A DNA stretch of 64,000 nucleotides from Mycobacterium intermedium (GTDB lineage Bacteria > Actinomycetota > Actinomycetes > Mycobacteriales > Mycobacteriaceae), in NCBI RefSeq assembly GCF_002086275.1, contig NZ_MVHT01000010.1:1-64000 (forward strand), in the 5' to 3' direction. Every line of letters starts with the position of its first letter. Position 1 is the stretch's first letter. The position numbers were made by a program, and so were the translations under genes. The notes under the pieces were generated by a model. The model ran no database searches. It was not told where the DNA came from and was given only the letters and a program-made list of their open reading frames with translations. Positions 18,421-27,123 of this stretch are shown here, one piece after another.

Positions 18421-18569
18421 CGTTGATCCCTTTCAATCAGTCAGATGCTGAGCACTTGCTTAGCATTGCGTCACGTATGGGGTCAAGGCGCCGGACAGGT
18501 CGCGTCCCAATTCCAGCTGCATCGGTACCGCGTGCCCAGCGACAACCGTGCCGGCAGGCTCCGTGCAGA

Positions 18570-19028
18570 ATGATGCGCGTGGCAGACATCAGCCGAAGCC
18601 GGACGATCGCAGCCGAACGGCAGGCGATCTGGGACGTCCTCGCCGACTTCGGCGCACTGAGCTCATGGGCCGACGGCGTCGACCACTCCTGCGTGCTGAA
18701 CCACGGCCCCCACGGCGGACCATTGGGCACTACGCGGCGAGTGCAGGTCGGCAGTAATGCGCTGGTAGAGCGCATCACCGAGTTCGACCCGCCCGCAACG
18801 CTGGCCTACGACATCGAAGGCCTGCCGCCCAGGCTGGGCAAGGTCGCCAATCGATGGACACTGCGACCCGACGGCGCAGCAACCCGAGTGACCCTCACCA
18901 GCACCGTCGATGCCGGCAGCGGCCCGCCGGCACGCATGGCGGAGTGGGTCGCACTGCGACTGATGGCAAAGCAGTCCGACTCGATGCTCGCCGGGCTGGC
19001 ACAACGATTGGAGAACGCGCATGCCTGA
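18570..19028 (+). CDS. SRPBCC (START/polyketide cyclase-like) family protein
   Basis: About 152 residues with the helix-grip fold of SRPBCC proteins: an N-terminal strand RSRTIAAERQAIWDVLADF, an exposed beta-sheet and a long C-terminal helix ending in QRLENAHA. These proteins bind hydrophobic ligands. The start is one of two adjacent ATG codons (18570 or 18573); the open frame further upstream reads poorly. Its end overlaps the sulfatase start by 8 nt, so the two are coupled. Corresponds by position to Rv3076. Confidence 0.82.
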   Translation: MMRVADISRSRTIAAERQAIWDVLADFGALSSWADGVDHSCVLNHGPHGGPLGTTRRVQVGSNALVERITEFDPPATLAYDIEGLPPRLGKVANRWTLRPDGAATRVTLTSTVDAGSGPPARMAEWVALRLMAKQSDSMLAGLAQRLENAHA

Positions 19029-20823
19029 CCGTCCAGACATCGTCATCCTCATGACCGATGAGGAGCGCGCCATCCCGCCCTATGAGCCAGACGACATCCG
19101 CGAGTGGCGCCGGCGCACCCTGACCGGCCGGCGCTGGTTCGACGAGCATGGAGTCAACTTCGCTCGGCACTACACCGGATCACTGGCCTGCGTTCCCAGC
19201 CGTCCGACCATCTTCACCGGGCAGTATCCAGACCTGCACGGCGTCACCCAAACCGACGGCATCGGTAAGCGATTCGACGACTCGCGGCTGCGCTGGCTGC
19301 GACAGGGCGAGGTGCCGACGCTGGGCAACTGGTTCCGCGCAGCGGGGTACGACACCCACTACGACGGCAAGTGGCACATCTCCCACGCCGACCTGCACGA
19401 TCCGGCCACCGGGAAACCGTTGGCCACCAACGACAACGATGGCGTCGTCGATCAGGCCGCCGTGCAACGTTACCTCGAGGCAGATCCGTTGAGCCCGTAC
19501 GGTTTCTCGGGATGGGTGGGTCCCGAACCGCACGGGGCGGGCACCGCCAACAGCGGATTTCGGCGTGACCCGCTGATCGCCAATCGGGTAGTCGCGTGGC
19601 TCGAGGATCGCTATGCACGACGTCGCGCGGGCGACCCCGAGGCGCTGCGCCCGTTCCTGCTGGTCGCCAGCTTTGTCAATCCGCATGACATCGTGCTGTT
19701 CCCGGCGTGGGCGCGACGCAGCCCGGTCAAGCCGTCACCCCTCGACCCGCCGCATGTACCGCCAGCACCCACCGCCGACGAGGACCTCAAGTCAAAGCCC
19801 GCCGCCCAGATCGCCTTCCGCGAGGCCTATTACAGCGGATACGGCGTCGCGCCCGCGGTCAGCCGGGGTTACCAGCGCTACGCGCAGCAGTACCGCGATC
19901 TCTACTACCGGCTACACGCCGAAGTCGACGGTCCGCTCGACCGGGTGCGCCGAGCGGTGACCGAAGGCGGATCCGAAAACGCCGTCCTGGTGCGGACCTC
20001 CGACCACGGTGAGTTGCTCGGCGCCCACGGCGGTCTGCACCAGAAGTGGTTCAACATGTACGACGAGGCGACCAGGGTCCCGTTCGTCATCGCGCGCATC
20101 GGGGAAAACGCCACGGCGCCAAGGACGGTCGAGGCGCCCACCTCGCATGTTGACCTGGTGCCGACACTGCTCAGCGCGGCCGGGGTCGATGTGGACGCGG
20201 TGGCTGCTGATCTCGCGGAGTCGTTCTCGGAAGTGCATCCGTTGCCCGGCCGCGACCTGATGCCGGTGGTGGACGGTGCTCAGGCCGACGAGGGACGCGC
20301 CGTGTATCTGATGACGCGCGACAACGTACTCGAAGGCGACACCGGTGCGTCGGCGTTGGCCCGGCAATTGGGCCATGCGGTGAATCCTCCTCCGCCACTT
20401 CGCATTAAGCTGCCCGCCCACGTAGCCTCGAATTTCGAAGGGCTGGTGGTGCGCGTCCCCGAAGCCGAAGCAATCGGCGGTGCGGGGCATCTGTGGAAGT
20501 TGGTGCGCACCTTCGACGACCCCGCCACGTGGACCGAGCCCGGCGTGCGCCACCTCTCGGCAAACGGATTGGGCGGTGAGGTATTTCGGACCGACCCCCT
20601 CGACGATCAGTGGGAGCTCTACGATCTGACCGTCGATCCGATCGAGTCGCAGAACCGCTGGACCGACCCAGAGTTGCACGAGCTGCGCCAGCACTTGAGG
20701 ACGCAGCTCAAACAGCAACGGGCGGCGTCCGTCCCCGAGCGCAATCAGCCATGGCCGTACGTCGAACGACAGCCACCCGAGAGCGAAAGCCTGGTTCGCC
20801 GAGTGCTGGGACGGTTCAGCTAG
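19021..20823 (+). CDS. Arylsulfatase-like sulfatase
   Basis: 600-residue alkaline-phosphatase superfamily enzyme that hydrolyses sulfate esters. The formylglycine motif is C57-V-P-S-R in a segment ending TIFTGQYPDLHG; metal residues are seen near DIVILMTDEER and in TSDHGELLGAHGG. The Cys must be converted by a formylglycine-generating enzyme, not encoded here. There is no signal peptide, so it acts in the cytosol. It is coupled to the upstream SRPBCC gene. From memory it matches Rv3077, sometimes named atsF. Confidence 0.92.
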   Translation: MPDRPDIVILMTDEERAIPPYEPDDIREWRRRTLTGRRWFDEHGVNFARHYTGSLACVPSRPTIFTGQYPDLHGVTQTDGIGKRFDDSRLRWLRQGEVPTLGNWFRAAGYDTHYDGKWHISHADLHDPATGKPLATNDNDGVVDQAAVQRYLEADPLSPYGFSGWVGPEPHGAGTANSGFRRDPLIANRVVAWLEDRYARRRAGDPEALRPFLLVASFVNPHDIVLFPAWARRSPVKPSPLDPPHVPPAPTADEDLKSKPAAQIAFREAYYSGYGVAPAVSRGYQRYAQQYRDLYYRLHAEVDGPLDRVRRAVTEGGSENAVLVRTSDHGELLGAHGGLHQKWFNMYDEATRVPFVIARIGENATAPRTVEAPTSHVDLVPTLLSAAGVDVDAVAADLAESFSEVHPLPGRDLMPVVDGAQADEGRAVYLMTRDNVLEGDTGASALARQLGHAVNPPPPLRIKLPAHVASNFEGLVVRVPEAEAIGGAGHLWKLVRTFDDPATWTEPGVRHLSANGLGGEVFRTDPLDDQWELYDLTVDPIESQNRWTDPELHELRQHLRTQLKQQRAASVPERNQPWPYVERQPPESESLVRRVLGRFS

Positions 20824-20851
20824 CGCCGAACGTGCGGGATATCGCGTCTGA

Positions 20852-21679
20852 CTACCCCAGCTGCGCGAGGTCGGCCGCCAAGGCGTCGAGGTATCGCAGT
20901 GTCTCGTCGCGCGGCGCGGTCGGCAGCTCCAACAGGACACGCTCCACCCCTAAAGCCTGGTAACCCGCAACGCCGTCCGCGGTCTGCTCGCCCCACTGGC
21001 AGACGGTAACCGGCACATCGGCGCCGGCGACGGCGCGCAGGTCCTGCAGCACCACCGCGAGCAGTTCCGGCGTGGGACTGATGGCAATCCAACCGGCACC
21101 CAGTCGGGCGATGCGCTTGAAGCTCGCCGGTCCCCCACCGATGTAAAACGGCGGATAAGGCTTGGTAGCGGGCTTTGGCCAACAGTAGATCGGGTCGAAA
21201 TCCACGTATTCGCCGTGAAATTCGGCTTCGTCCTTGGTCCAGATCTCGATCATCGCGCGCAACCGCTCGTCGGCAACGCGGCCGCGCACCGCGGGATCGA
21301 CACCGTGGTTGGCCACCTCCTCACGCAACCAACCCACACCCACGCCCAGGCGAAAACGTCCGCCCGACACCAGATCCAACGAGGCGACTTCTTTGGCCGT
21401 GATTATCGGATCCCGCTCCGAGATCAGCGCGATACCGGTGCCCAGCACCAGCCCCTCGGTGGCGACGGCCGCCGCCGCCAACGCGATGAACGGATCCAGC
21501 GGTCGGTAGTACTTCCGCGGCATTTCGCCACCACCGGGATACGGACTCGAGTGATTGACCGGGATGTGCGTGTGCTCGGCGAGAAACAAGGACTCGAAGC
21601 CGCGCTCTTCGAGTGCCGCCCCGAGCTCTGCCGGGCCGATGCCCTCGTCGGTCACAAACGTCAGAACACCGAAGTCCAT
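20852..21679 (-). CDS. LLM class F420-dependent oxidoreductase
   Basis: 275-residue luciferase-like monooxygenase fold. Marks are GFESLFLAEHTHIPV, TGIALISERDPI and FRLGVGVGWLREEV for the deazaflavin site, and PPFYIGGGPAS. Substrate unknown. It is convergent with the sulfatase gene across 28 bp and follows a small membrane protein gene on the same strand by 6 bp, so the two may be one transcript. It corresponds by position to Rv3079c. Confidence 0.9.
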   Translation of the reverse strand: MDFGVLTFVTDEGIGPAELGAALEERGFESLFLAEHTHIPVNHSSPYPGGGEMPRKYYRPLDPFIALAAAAVATEGLVLGTGIALISERDPIITAKEVASLDLVSGGRFRLGVGVGWLREEVANHGVDPAVRGRVADERLRAMIEIWTKDEAEFHGEYVDFDPIYCWPKPATKPYPPFYIGGGPASFKRIARLGAGWIAISPTPELLAVVLQDLRAVAGADVPVTVCQWGEQTADGVAGYQALGVERVLLELPTAPRDETLRYLDALAADLAQLG

Positions 21680-21685
21680 AGTCGA

Positions 21686-22105
21686 TTACTCGTCGCCGCT
21701 GACGCTGTCCGACAGCGCCCGCTGATCGCGACGGGTGGTCGGGCGCGCCGCACCCCACAGCCCGACACCGATGCCGAGGACAGCGCCACCCAAGCCAATG
21801 ACGCGTTGCGCGGGCCTGAGCTCGCTATGCACACCGAGCCCACCCAGCAGGTCGGCCGCGTCGGCCCCACCCGACGCGAGGAACCAGCCTCGAGTGTTCT
21901 TGCCGCGCAGCGCCGCGGTCGCCAGCAAGCCTCCGATCAGCGCGTCGCGATAACCCATCGAGCGCAGCAACAACTGTGCGGTCGGCGATGACTCCTCCGC
22001 ACCACCGCCCCAGAGTCGATTGGCACGCACGGGGTCCACAAGGAAGGAAATTCCAGAAGCGAGTCGGATGCTGCCCGCAAGGAGTGCGGCACGGTCAATG
22101 GACAT
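21686..22105 (-). CDS. Small membrane protein, function unknown
   Basis: 139 residues with up to four short hydrophobic segments (about 5-22, 45-68, 72-90 and 100-118) and a charged C-terminal tail. The central part GYRDALIGGLLATAALRG and the Gly-rich last helix resemble small integral membrane proteins that are common in actinobacteria, but I cannot name a family. It is divergent from the SPFH-patatin pair with 62 bp between the starts and lies just upstream of the LLM gene. Confidence 0.7.
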   Translation of the reverse strand: MSIDRAALLAGSIRLASGISFLVDPVRANRLWGGGAEESSPTAQLLLRSMGYRDALIGGLLATAALRGKNTRGWFLASGGADAADLLGGLGVHSELRPAQRVIGLGGAVLGIGVGLWGAARPTTRRDQRALSDSVSGDE

Positions 22106-22167
22106 GGCCGCAGCCTAGTCTTCCAAGCAACACGGTCAGCACCAAACCAAGCAGAAGGAGTCGGGGG

Positions 22168-23055
22168 ATGACGTGGCAACTACTGTTCTTCGTAATCGGG
22201 CTCATCGTCGCTGGAGTAGCGGGCTTGTTCTGGCGACTCAATCGCGGCGACGGCGGAGGCTCGGCCGCCAGGGCGCTCACGCTCGGAGCGCTGGTAGTGG
22301 CAGTCCTGAGCTTCCTGCTCGGCTGCTTCGTGATCGTCGGTACCCGTCAGATCGCGATCGTGACCACATTCGGACGTCCCTCCGGGGTCAGCCTGAACAA
22401 TGGCTTTCACGCCAAGTTTCCGTGGCAGATGACCCATCAGATGGACGGCGCCGTCCAGATCGACAAATACGTCAAGGTGGGCAACCACGACGAACGCATC
22501 ATGGTCCGTCTGGGCAATCAATCGACAGCCTGGGCTGACGTCAGCATCCGTTGGCAACTGAAGCAGTCCGCCGCACCCGAATTGTTCCAGCAGTACAAGA
22601 CGTTCGACAACGTACGGGTCAACCTGATCGAGCGGAACCTGTCGGTCGCGCTCAACGAGGTGTTCGCCGCCTTCAACCCGCTGGACCCGCAGAACCTCGA
22701 TGTCTCCCCCCTGCCCGGCCTGGCCCGGCGCGCCGCCGACATCATGCGCAAGGATGTCAGCGGCCAAGTCGACATCTTCGACGTCAACGTGCCCACCATT
22801 CAGTACGACCAGGGGACCGAGGACAAAATCAACCAGCTCAACCAGCAACGCGCTCAGACCTCGATCGCGCAGGAGTCCCAGCGGACCGCCGAAGCACAGG
22901 CCAAGGCGAACGAGATCCTGTCCCGCTCAATCAGCAACGACCCCAACGTTGTGGTCCAGAACTGCATCACCGCCGCCATCAACAAGGGGATCAGCCCGCT
23001 GGGCTGCTGGCCGGGCACCTCGGCTCTGCCTACCGTGCCAGTCCCAGGACACTGA
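22168..23055 (+). CDS. SPFH/Band 7 domain membrane protein
   Basis: 295-residue prohibitin/stomatin-like protein. Two N-terminal membrane segments (about 3-20 and 36-57) precede the SPFH domain (about 60-240: IVTTFGRPSGVSLNNGFHAK, YVKVGNHDERI, IRWQLKQ), then a short coiled coil rich in Gln and Ala and a Cys-containing tail. Such proteins form large ring-shaped membrane scaffolds. AAGGAG precedes the ATG at 22168. The patatin gene starts 4 nt after the stop, so they are surely cotranscribed. From memory the pair resembles Rv3090-Rv3091. Confidence 0.88.
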   Translation: MTWQLLFFVIGLIVAGVAGLFWRLNRGDGGGSAARALTLGALVVAVLSFLLGCFVIVGTRQIAIVTTFGRPSGVSLNNGFHAKFPWQMTHQMDGAVQIDKYVKVGNHDERIMVRLGNQSTAWADVSIRWQLKQSAAPELFQQYKTFDNVRVNLIERNLSVALNEVFAAFNPLDPQNLDVSPLPGLARRAADIMRKDVSGQVDIFDVNVPTIQYDQGTEDKINQLNQQRAQTSIAQESQRTAEAQAKANEILSRSISNDPNVVVQNCITAAINKGISPLGCWPGTSALPTVPVPGH

Positions 23056-23058
23056 CCG

Positions 23059-24801
23059 ATGGAGATACGGATCGCCGACACCATCCGAAGGCGGCTACTC
23101 AACCGCGGCGTACCCCTCGAAGAAGTCGACGCCCTCCCGGAAAGCGACGAAATCGATCTCGACGCTCTCGACGACATCGACGCGATCGACGACGAGACCC
23201 GCGACACCGATGCGGCCCTGGACACCGTCGACCTGCCAGCGGTCGAACCTGCGCTGTTGCTGCAGAAGATGGAAAGCCGCCTGGTCCGACACAACCTCAC
23301 CTACCCGGACGTGCTGAGCAGTGAGGATCTGCGCAAGCTGCGCTACGTCCTCAACTTCGCCCGGCTCGCCGATTTCGAGCCCGGCGCGGCGGGCCCGGGT
23401 GGCACCCGCGGCCGGGGGGACGTCTCGGTGGGCGCCGAAGTCGCGCCCTGGCGATCGCGGGTGATCGACACGCTCTACGGACCGCTGCGCGAGGAGCCGG
23501 ATCCGGTCACCGCACTGAAGGCCGCCCGCGACACCCTGGCAGTTCTGGAACCCGAACAGAACGACCAGCGGCGCGTGCTCATCGAGCGACACGCCAACGA
23601 CTTCTCCGCCCACGAACTGGACTCCGAGGTCGGCTACAAGAAGCTCGTCACGGTCCTGGGCGGGGGCGGCGGCGCCGGTTTCGTCTACATCGGCGGCATG
23701 CAGCGGCTCTTGGAAATCGGACAGGTGCCCGACTACATGGTCGGTTCGTCCTTCGGGTCGATCATGGGCAGCCTGGTAGCCCGTGAGCTGCCGGTGCCCA
23801 TCGACGAGTACGTGGCGTGGGCAAAGTCGGTGTCCTACCGCGCCATTCTCGGACCCGAGCGCCTGCGCCGCCGGCACGGCCTGGCGGGCCTGTTCGCGCT
23901 GCGGTTCGACAAATTTGCCCTCCCGCTGCTCAGCCGCGAGGACGGCGAGCGGATGCGCATGTCGGACCTGGCGATCCCGCTGGATGTCGTGATCGCCGGC
24001 GTACGCAGGCAGCCGTATGCGAAGCTGCCGTCAAGGTTTCGCCATCCAGAACTGGCCGCCCTGCAATTGCGGTCGCTGCCGTTCCGCCCCATCGGCATGG
24101 GCCCGCTGGTGGCGGCCCGCATGTGGCAGGTAGCAGCATTCATCGACCTCCGAGTGGTGAAGCCGATCGTCGTCAGTGGGGAAGATCCGGACCTCGACTT
24201 CGACGTCGTCGACGCGGCCTCGTTCTCGTCTGCCATTCCTGGCGTGCTGCATCACGAAACAAGCGATCCCCGCATGGTCCCACTGCTCGACCAACTCTGT
24301 GCCGACCGGGACATCGCGGCGATTGTCGACGGCGGCGCTGCCAGCAACGTTCCCGTCGCGTTGGCGTGGAAACGAGTGCGCGACGGCAGATTGGGCACCC
24401 GAAACGCGTGCTACTTGGCCTTTGACTGCTTCCATCCCCAGTGGGACTCGCGGCATATGTGGTTGGCCCCGATCACCCAAGCGATCCAGCTGCAGATCGT
24501 GCGCAACCTGCCGTACGTCGACCACCTAATCCGCTTCGAGCCGACGCTGTCCGCGATCAACCTCGCACCCTCGGCCACCGCTATCGATCGAGCGTGCCGT
24601 TGGGGACGTAACAGTGTGGAGCAGGCGATTCCGGTGACGACAGCCCTGCTGCAGCCGACGTGGTGGGAGGGCGACGGGCCCCCACTCGCAGAACCGGCCG
24701 CCCGCGTCAAGTCCATGGCCCCTTCGATGACTTCGGTGCTGGACGCGATACAGGCGCCGACGAGCCGGCTGAAGAGGTGGCGAGACCGCCACCTGACCTG
24801 A
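23059..24801 (+). CDS. Patatin-like phospholipase
   Basis: 580-residue patatin-fold lipase. The oxyanion loop is a run of glycines at 201-205, the nucleophile is S231 in GSSFG, and the Asp of the dyad is D424 in DGGAAS. An acidic N-terminal region of about 190 residues precedes the catalytic domain. These enzymes release fatty acids from phospholipids or other acyl lipids. Because the gene is tightly linked to an SPFH scaffold gene, the lipase may act at a membrane domain organised by that scaffold; that part is inference. Confidence 0.9.
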   Translation: MEIRIADTIRRRLLNRGVPLEEVDALPESDEIDLDALDDIDAIDDETRDTDAALDTVDLPAVEPALLLQKMESRLVRHNLTYPDVLSSEDLRKLRYVLNFARLADFEPGAAGPGGTRGRGDVSVGAEVAPWRSRVIDTLYGPLREEPDPVTALKAARDTLAVLEPEQNDQRRVLIERHANDFSAHELDSEVGYKKLVTVLGGGGGAGFVYIGGMQRLLEIGQVPDYMVGSSFGSIMGSLVARELPVPIDEYVAWAKSVSYRAILGPERLRRRHGLAGLFALRFDKFALPLLSREDGERMRMSDLAIPLDVVIAGVRRQPYAKLPSRFRHPELAALQLRSLPFRPIGMGPLVAARMWQVAAFIDLRVVKPIVVSGEDPDLDFDVVDAASFSSAIPGVLHHETSDPRMVPLLDQLCADRDIAAIVDGGAASNVPVALAWKRVRDGRLGTRNACYLAFDCFHPQWDSRHMWLAPITQAIQLQIVRNLPYVDHLIRFEPTLSAINLAPSATAIDRACRWGRNSVEQAIPVTTALLQPTWWEGDGPPLAEPAARVKSMAPSMTSVLDAIQAPTSRLKRWRDRHLT

Positions 24802-24843
24802 CCCGTTCGTCTTCGTCCGACTCGGCTGGCTACCATGGGGCTC

Positions 24844-25449
24844 ATGGCCGACGGCGTCCCGCCGAGACACGAGACCGGCGGTGTGCCCAGCCCCTCTCCC
24901 GACGAATCCGCCGGACTTGCGTGGTCGAGCGAGAACGACTTCCGGGCGCCGCCGCCGCCCCCGCGCAGACCAGCCGGCGAATCAGCCGAAGTGCAGGGCG
25001 AACCCGAGACCGCAACCCAATCGTGGAGCACGGTGTGGAGTAGAGCGGCAGCGCTCCTGCTCATCGGTGTCGGGTTGGCAACGGTGATCATTGTGGCGAG
25101 CTTGCTGCTGTCCACCAAGAAAACCACGACGTCCAAGGCGCCGCCTAGTTCAACGGCATCGGCGACAACTTCGCCACTGATCGCCGAATCGATCACGTCC
25201 ACGCCCGCTCAGGATGAGGAGTACATCCAGTCGCTCAACGACCGCGGCATTTCGTTCTCCAACCCGAAAGAGGCTGTGCTCAACGGCAAAACGGTGTGCC
25301 AGAACATCAGCGCCGGCAGCACCGTGCAATCCGTCGTCACCGACTTTCAATCGGCCAATCCCACGTATGCGGGCGTCGCGAACGCGTATGTGGCCATCTC
25401 CGTGCGGACCTATTGCCCGCAATTCAGCAACCTCGTCGTGGGGATGTGA
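24844..25449 (+). CDS. Membrane-anchored DUF732 protein
   Basis: 201 residues: a proline-rich cytosolic N-terminus, one membrane helix (about 67-89), a Ser/Thr-rich linker and a C-terminal DUF732 domain with its two conserved cysteines (near 152 and 191), which should form a disulfide outside the membrane. DUF732 is almost confined to mycobacteria and its function is unknown. The ATG at 24844 is taken in preference to one three codons upstream. It is 42 bp after the patatin gene and may share its transcript. Confidence 0.82.
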   Translation: MADGVPPRHETGGVPSPSPDESAGLAWSSENDFRAPPPPPRRPAGESAEVQGEPETATQSWSTVWSRAAALLLIGVGLATVIIVASLLLSTKKTTTSKAPPSSTASATTSPLIAESITSTPAQDEEYIQSLNDRGISFSNPKEAVLNGKTVCQNISAGSTVQSVVTDFQSANPTYAGVANAYVAISVRTYCPQFSNLVVGM

Positions 25450-25488
25450 TCGACCGCTACGAGTGACGCGCTTCTAGCCGCGCCGCGG

Positions 25489-26433
25489 TCAATCGGTGAC
25501 CGCGCGGAACGCGCTGACCAACTCGGACAACACCTCGGCCGCCTGCTCGGGGTTGCTGGGAAGGCTTCCACCGAAACGGATGTCGTGGATGTTCGAGCCT
25601 CCGTCCGCCAAGATCTGCGGGACCGCTGCAACGGTGGCCCGCACGTCGATCGAACGGTCCGCGCCCTTCACCAACGCGGCGGATGCCTGGACCCGCAACC
25701 CACTTGGATCGCCACCGACATCGGCGATCGCCTGCTTCATGGCCGGGATGGCGCCCTTGAGATCACTGATCGCCGGGCCCCACGGGATCCAGCGCTGCCC
25801 GAAACGGCTCAGCCGCCGGGCGACGGCGGGGTTGACCGTGCCGCTCACCCAGATGGGAACGCCACCCGGCTGCACCGGTTTGGGCATCTGGTGAATTCCG
25901 TCGAAGGACAATTCGGCCGAACTGTAGGAGGCACGTTGCTGCGTCCACAAGGTCTGGCACACCTCCAGCGTGTGGTCCAGTAACCGCCCGCGCCGCTCGA
26001 ACGGCAACCCGGCGGCCTCGTATTCCTCACGCTGCCAACCGATCCCGACACCAAGGTCGACGCGTCCACCCGACAACACATCGATGGTCGCCACCTGCTT
26101 GGCCAGCACGGCGGGCCGTCGTAGCGCCGCGAGCAGCACGCCGGTACCAAGTCTGATGTTGCTGGTGATCGCGGCCACGGCGGTCAGAAAAATCAGCGGC
26201 TCCAGCCAGTCGCCGTCCGGGCCGGTCGGCTGCCTGCCACCCGCCGTTCCCCCCACGGCGGGGTCGCTGTAGGCGCCGAGATTCTCTCCGAATACTACGT
26301 GGTCGGACACCACCACCCGGTCGACACCGGCGGCATCCATGGCGAGCGCCGTCTGCAGGGTCGCGTTCCAATCCTGGTTCGGTTGGTCGCTAAAGCTTCG
26401 CAGATAGAGCGAGATGTTCGGACGGTCCGTCAT
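25489..26433 (-). CDS. LLM class F420-dependent oxidoreductase
   Basis: 314-residue luciferase-like enzyme. It has DAAGVDRVVVSDHVVFGENL, LGTGVLLAALRRP and VDLGVGIGWQREEYEAAG for the F420 site, and VPIWVSGTVNPAVARRL. Substrate unknown. It is the last gene of a likely minus-strand unit that starts with an acyl-CoA dehydrogenase at 29273 and continues through the DapB-like and nitroreductase genes; the gap to the nitroreductase is 33 bp. By position it may correspond to Rv3093c. Confidence 0.9.
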   Translation of the reverse strand: MTDRPNISLYLRSFSDQPNQDWNATLQTALAMDAAGVDRVVVSDHVVFGENLGAYSDPAVGGTAGGRQPTGPDGDWLEPLIFLTAVAAITSNIRLGTGVLLAALRRPAVLAKQVATIDVLSGGRVDLGVGIGWQREEYEAAGLPFERRGRLLDHTLEVCQTLWTQQRASYSSAELSFDGIHQMPKPVQPGGVPIWVSGTVNPAVARRLSRFGQRWIPWGPAISDLKGAIPAMKQAIADVGGDPSGLRVQASAALVKGADRSIDVRATVAAVPQILADGGSNIHDIRFGGSLPSNPEQAAEVLSELVSAFRAVTD

Positions 26434-26466
26434 GACCGTCGAGCCTACGGCAGCGCGACGAACTCC

Positions 26467-27123
26467 CTATCCGCCAGATCTTGCCTGCCACGGCGTATTC
26501 CAGTTATCGATCACCACCACCTCGGACAACGGCTTGCGCCGCACCGGGTGATGTCGACCCTTCGGCCAGCCCACCGTGAGCAGCGCCGCGATCTGCCATT
26601 CGTCGGGTATGCCTGCCACAGCCCGTAACTCCGTCTCACACGAGTAATGCCAGAGTGTGATTGCCGCGCCCAGGCCCTGGGCTCGCGCCGCGAGCAGAAA
26701 GTTCTGCACAGCGGGAAAGATCGAACCGCCCTGCTGGAGTTCGTCAGTTCCCTCCTGCGGCCGGATACAGAACACGACAAGTGCCGGCGCACCACCTCCG
26801 ATCCGGGTGTGCTCGGCCATGGTCCGCAGCGCCCGAGACTTCTTATCGGCAGCGCCGTCCTCGGGCAGCGAAATGTTGTAAAAGTCAATCAACGCATCCC
26901 AGGTCCGCGCCGCCCCGTCCGTCACAACAGCGCGAGCCTCCGCCGACCGCAACACGACGAACTTCCATGGCTGCTGATTCGCACCGGACGGAGCCCAGCT
27001 AGCCGCGAGCAGACATCGTTCCAGCACTGCGTCGGAAACCGGTTCGTCCCGATACCGCCGCACCGTGGTCGCGGTGCGCATGGTTTCCCAGACGTCGAGC
27101 GGCGGTTGTGCGGCCGCGCTCAT
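26467..27123 (-). CDS. Nitroreductase family protein
   Basis: 218-residue FMN-dependent nitroreductase-fold protein. The N-terminal motif TVRRYRDEPVSDAVLE and ASWAPSGANQQPWKFVVL bind FMN phosphate, and IPDEWQIAALLTVGWPKG is the usual C-terminal segment. The ATG at 27123 overlaps the stop of the DapB-like gene in ATGA; the frame above it is only a shadow of that gene. Family members reduce nitro groups, quinones or enones. With its neighbour it may act on an intermediate of the acyl-CoA pathway. Confidence 0.9.
   Translation of the reverse strand: MSAAAQPPLDVWETMRTATTVRRYRDEPVSDAVLERCLLAASWAPSGANQQPWKFVVLRSAEARAVVTDGAARTWDALIDFYNISLPEDGAADKKSRALRTMAEHTRIGGGAPALVVFCIRPQEGTDELQQGGSIFPAVQNFLLAARAQGLGAAITLWHYSCETELRAVAGIPDEWQIAALLTVGWPKGRHHPVRRKPLSEVVVIDNWNTPWQARSGG

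Noticed and set aside
17029..18426. A 465-codon open frame on the + strand
   Set aside because: It is antisense to the aldehyde dehydrogenase, whose motifs are complete; the + frame has no recognisable motif.
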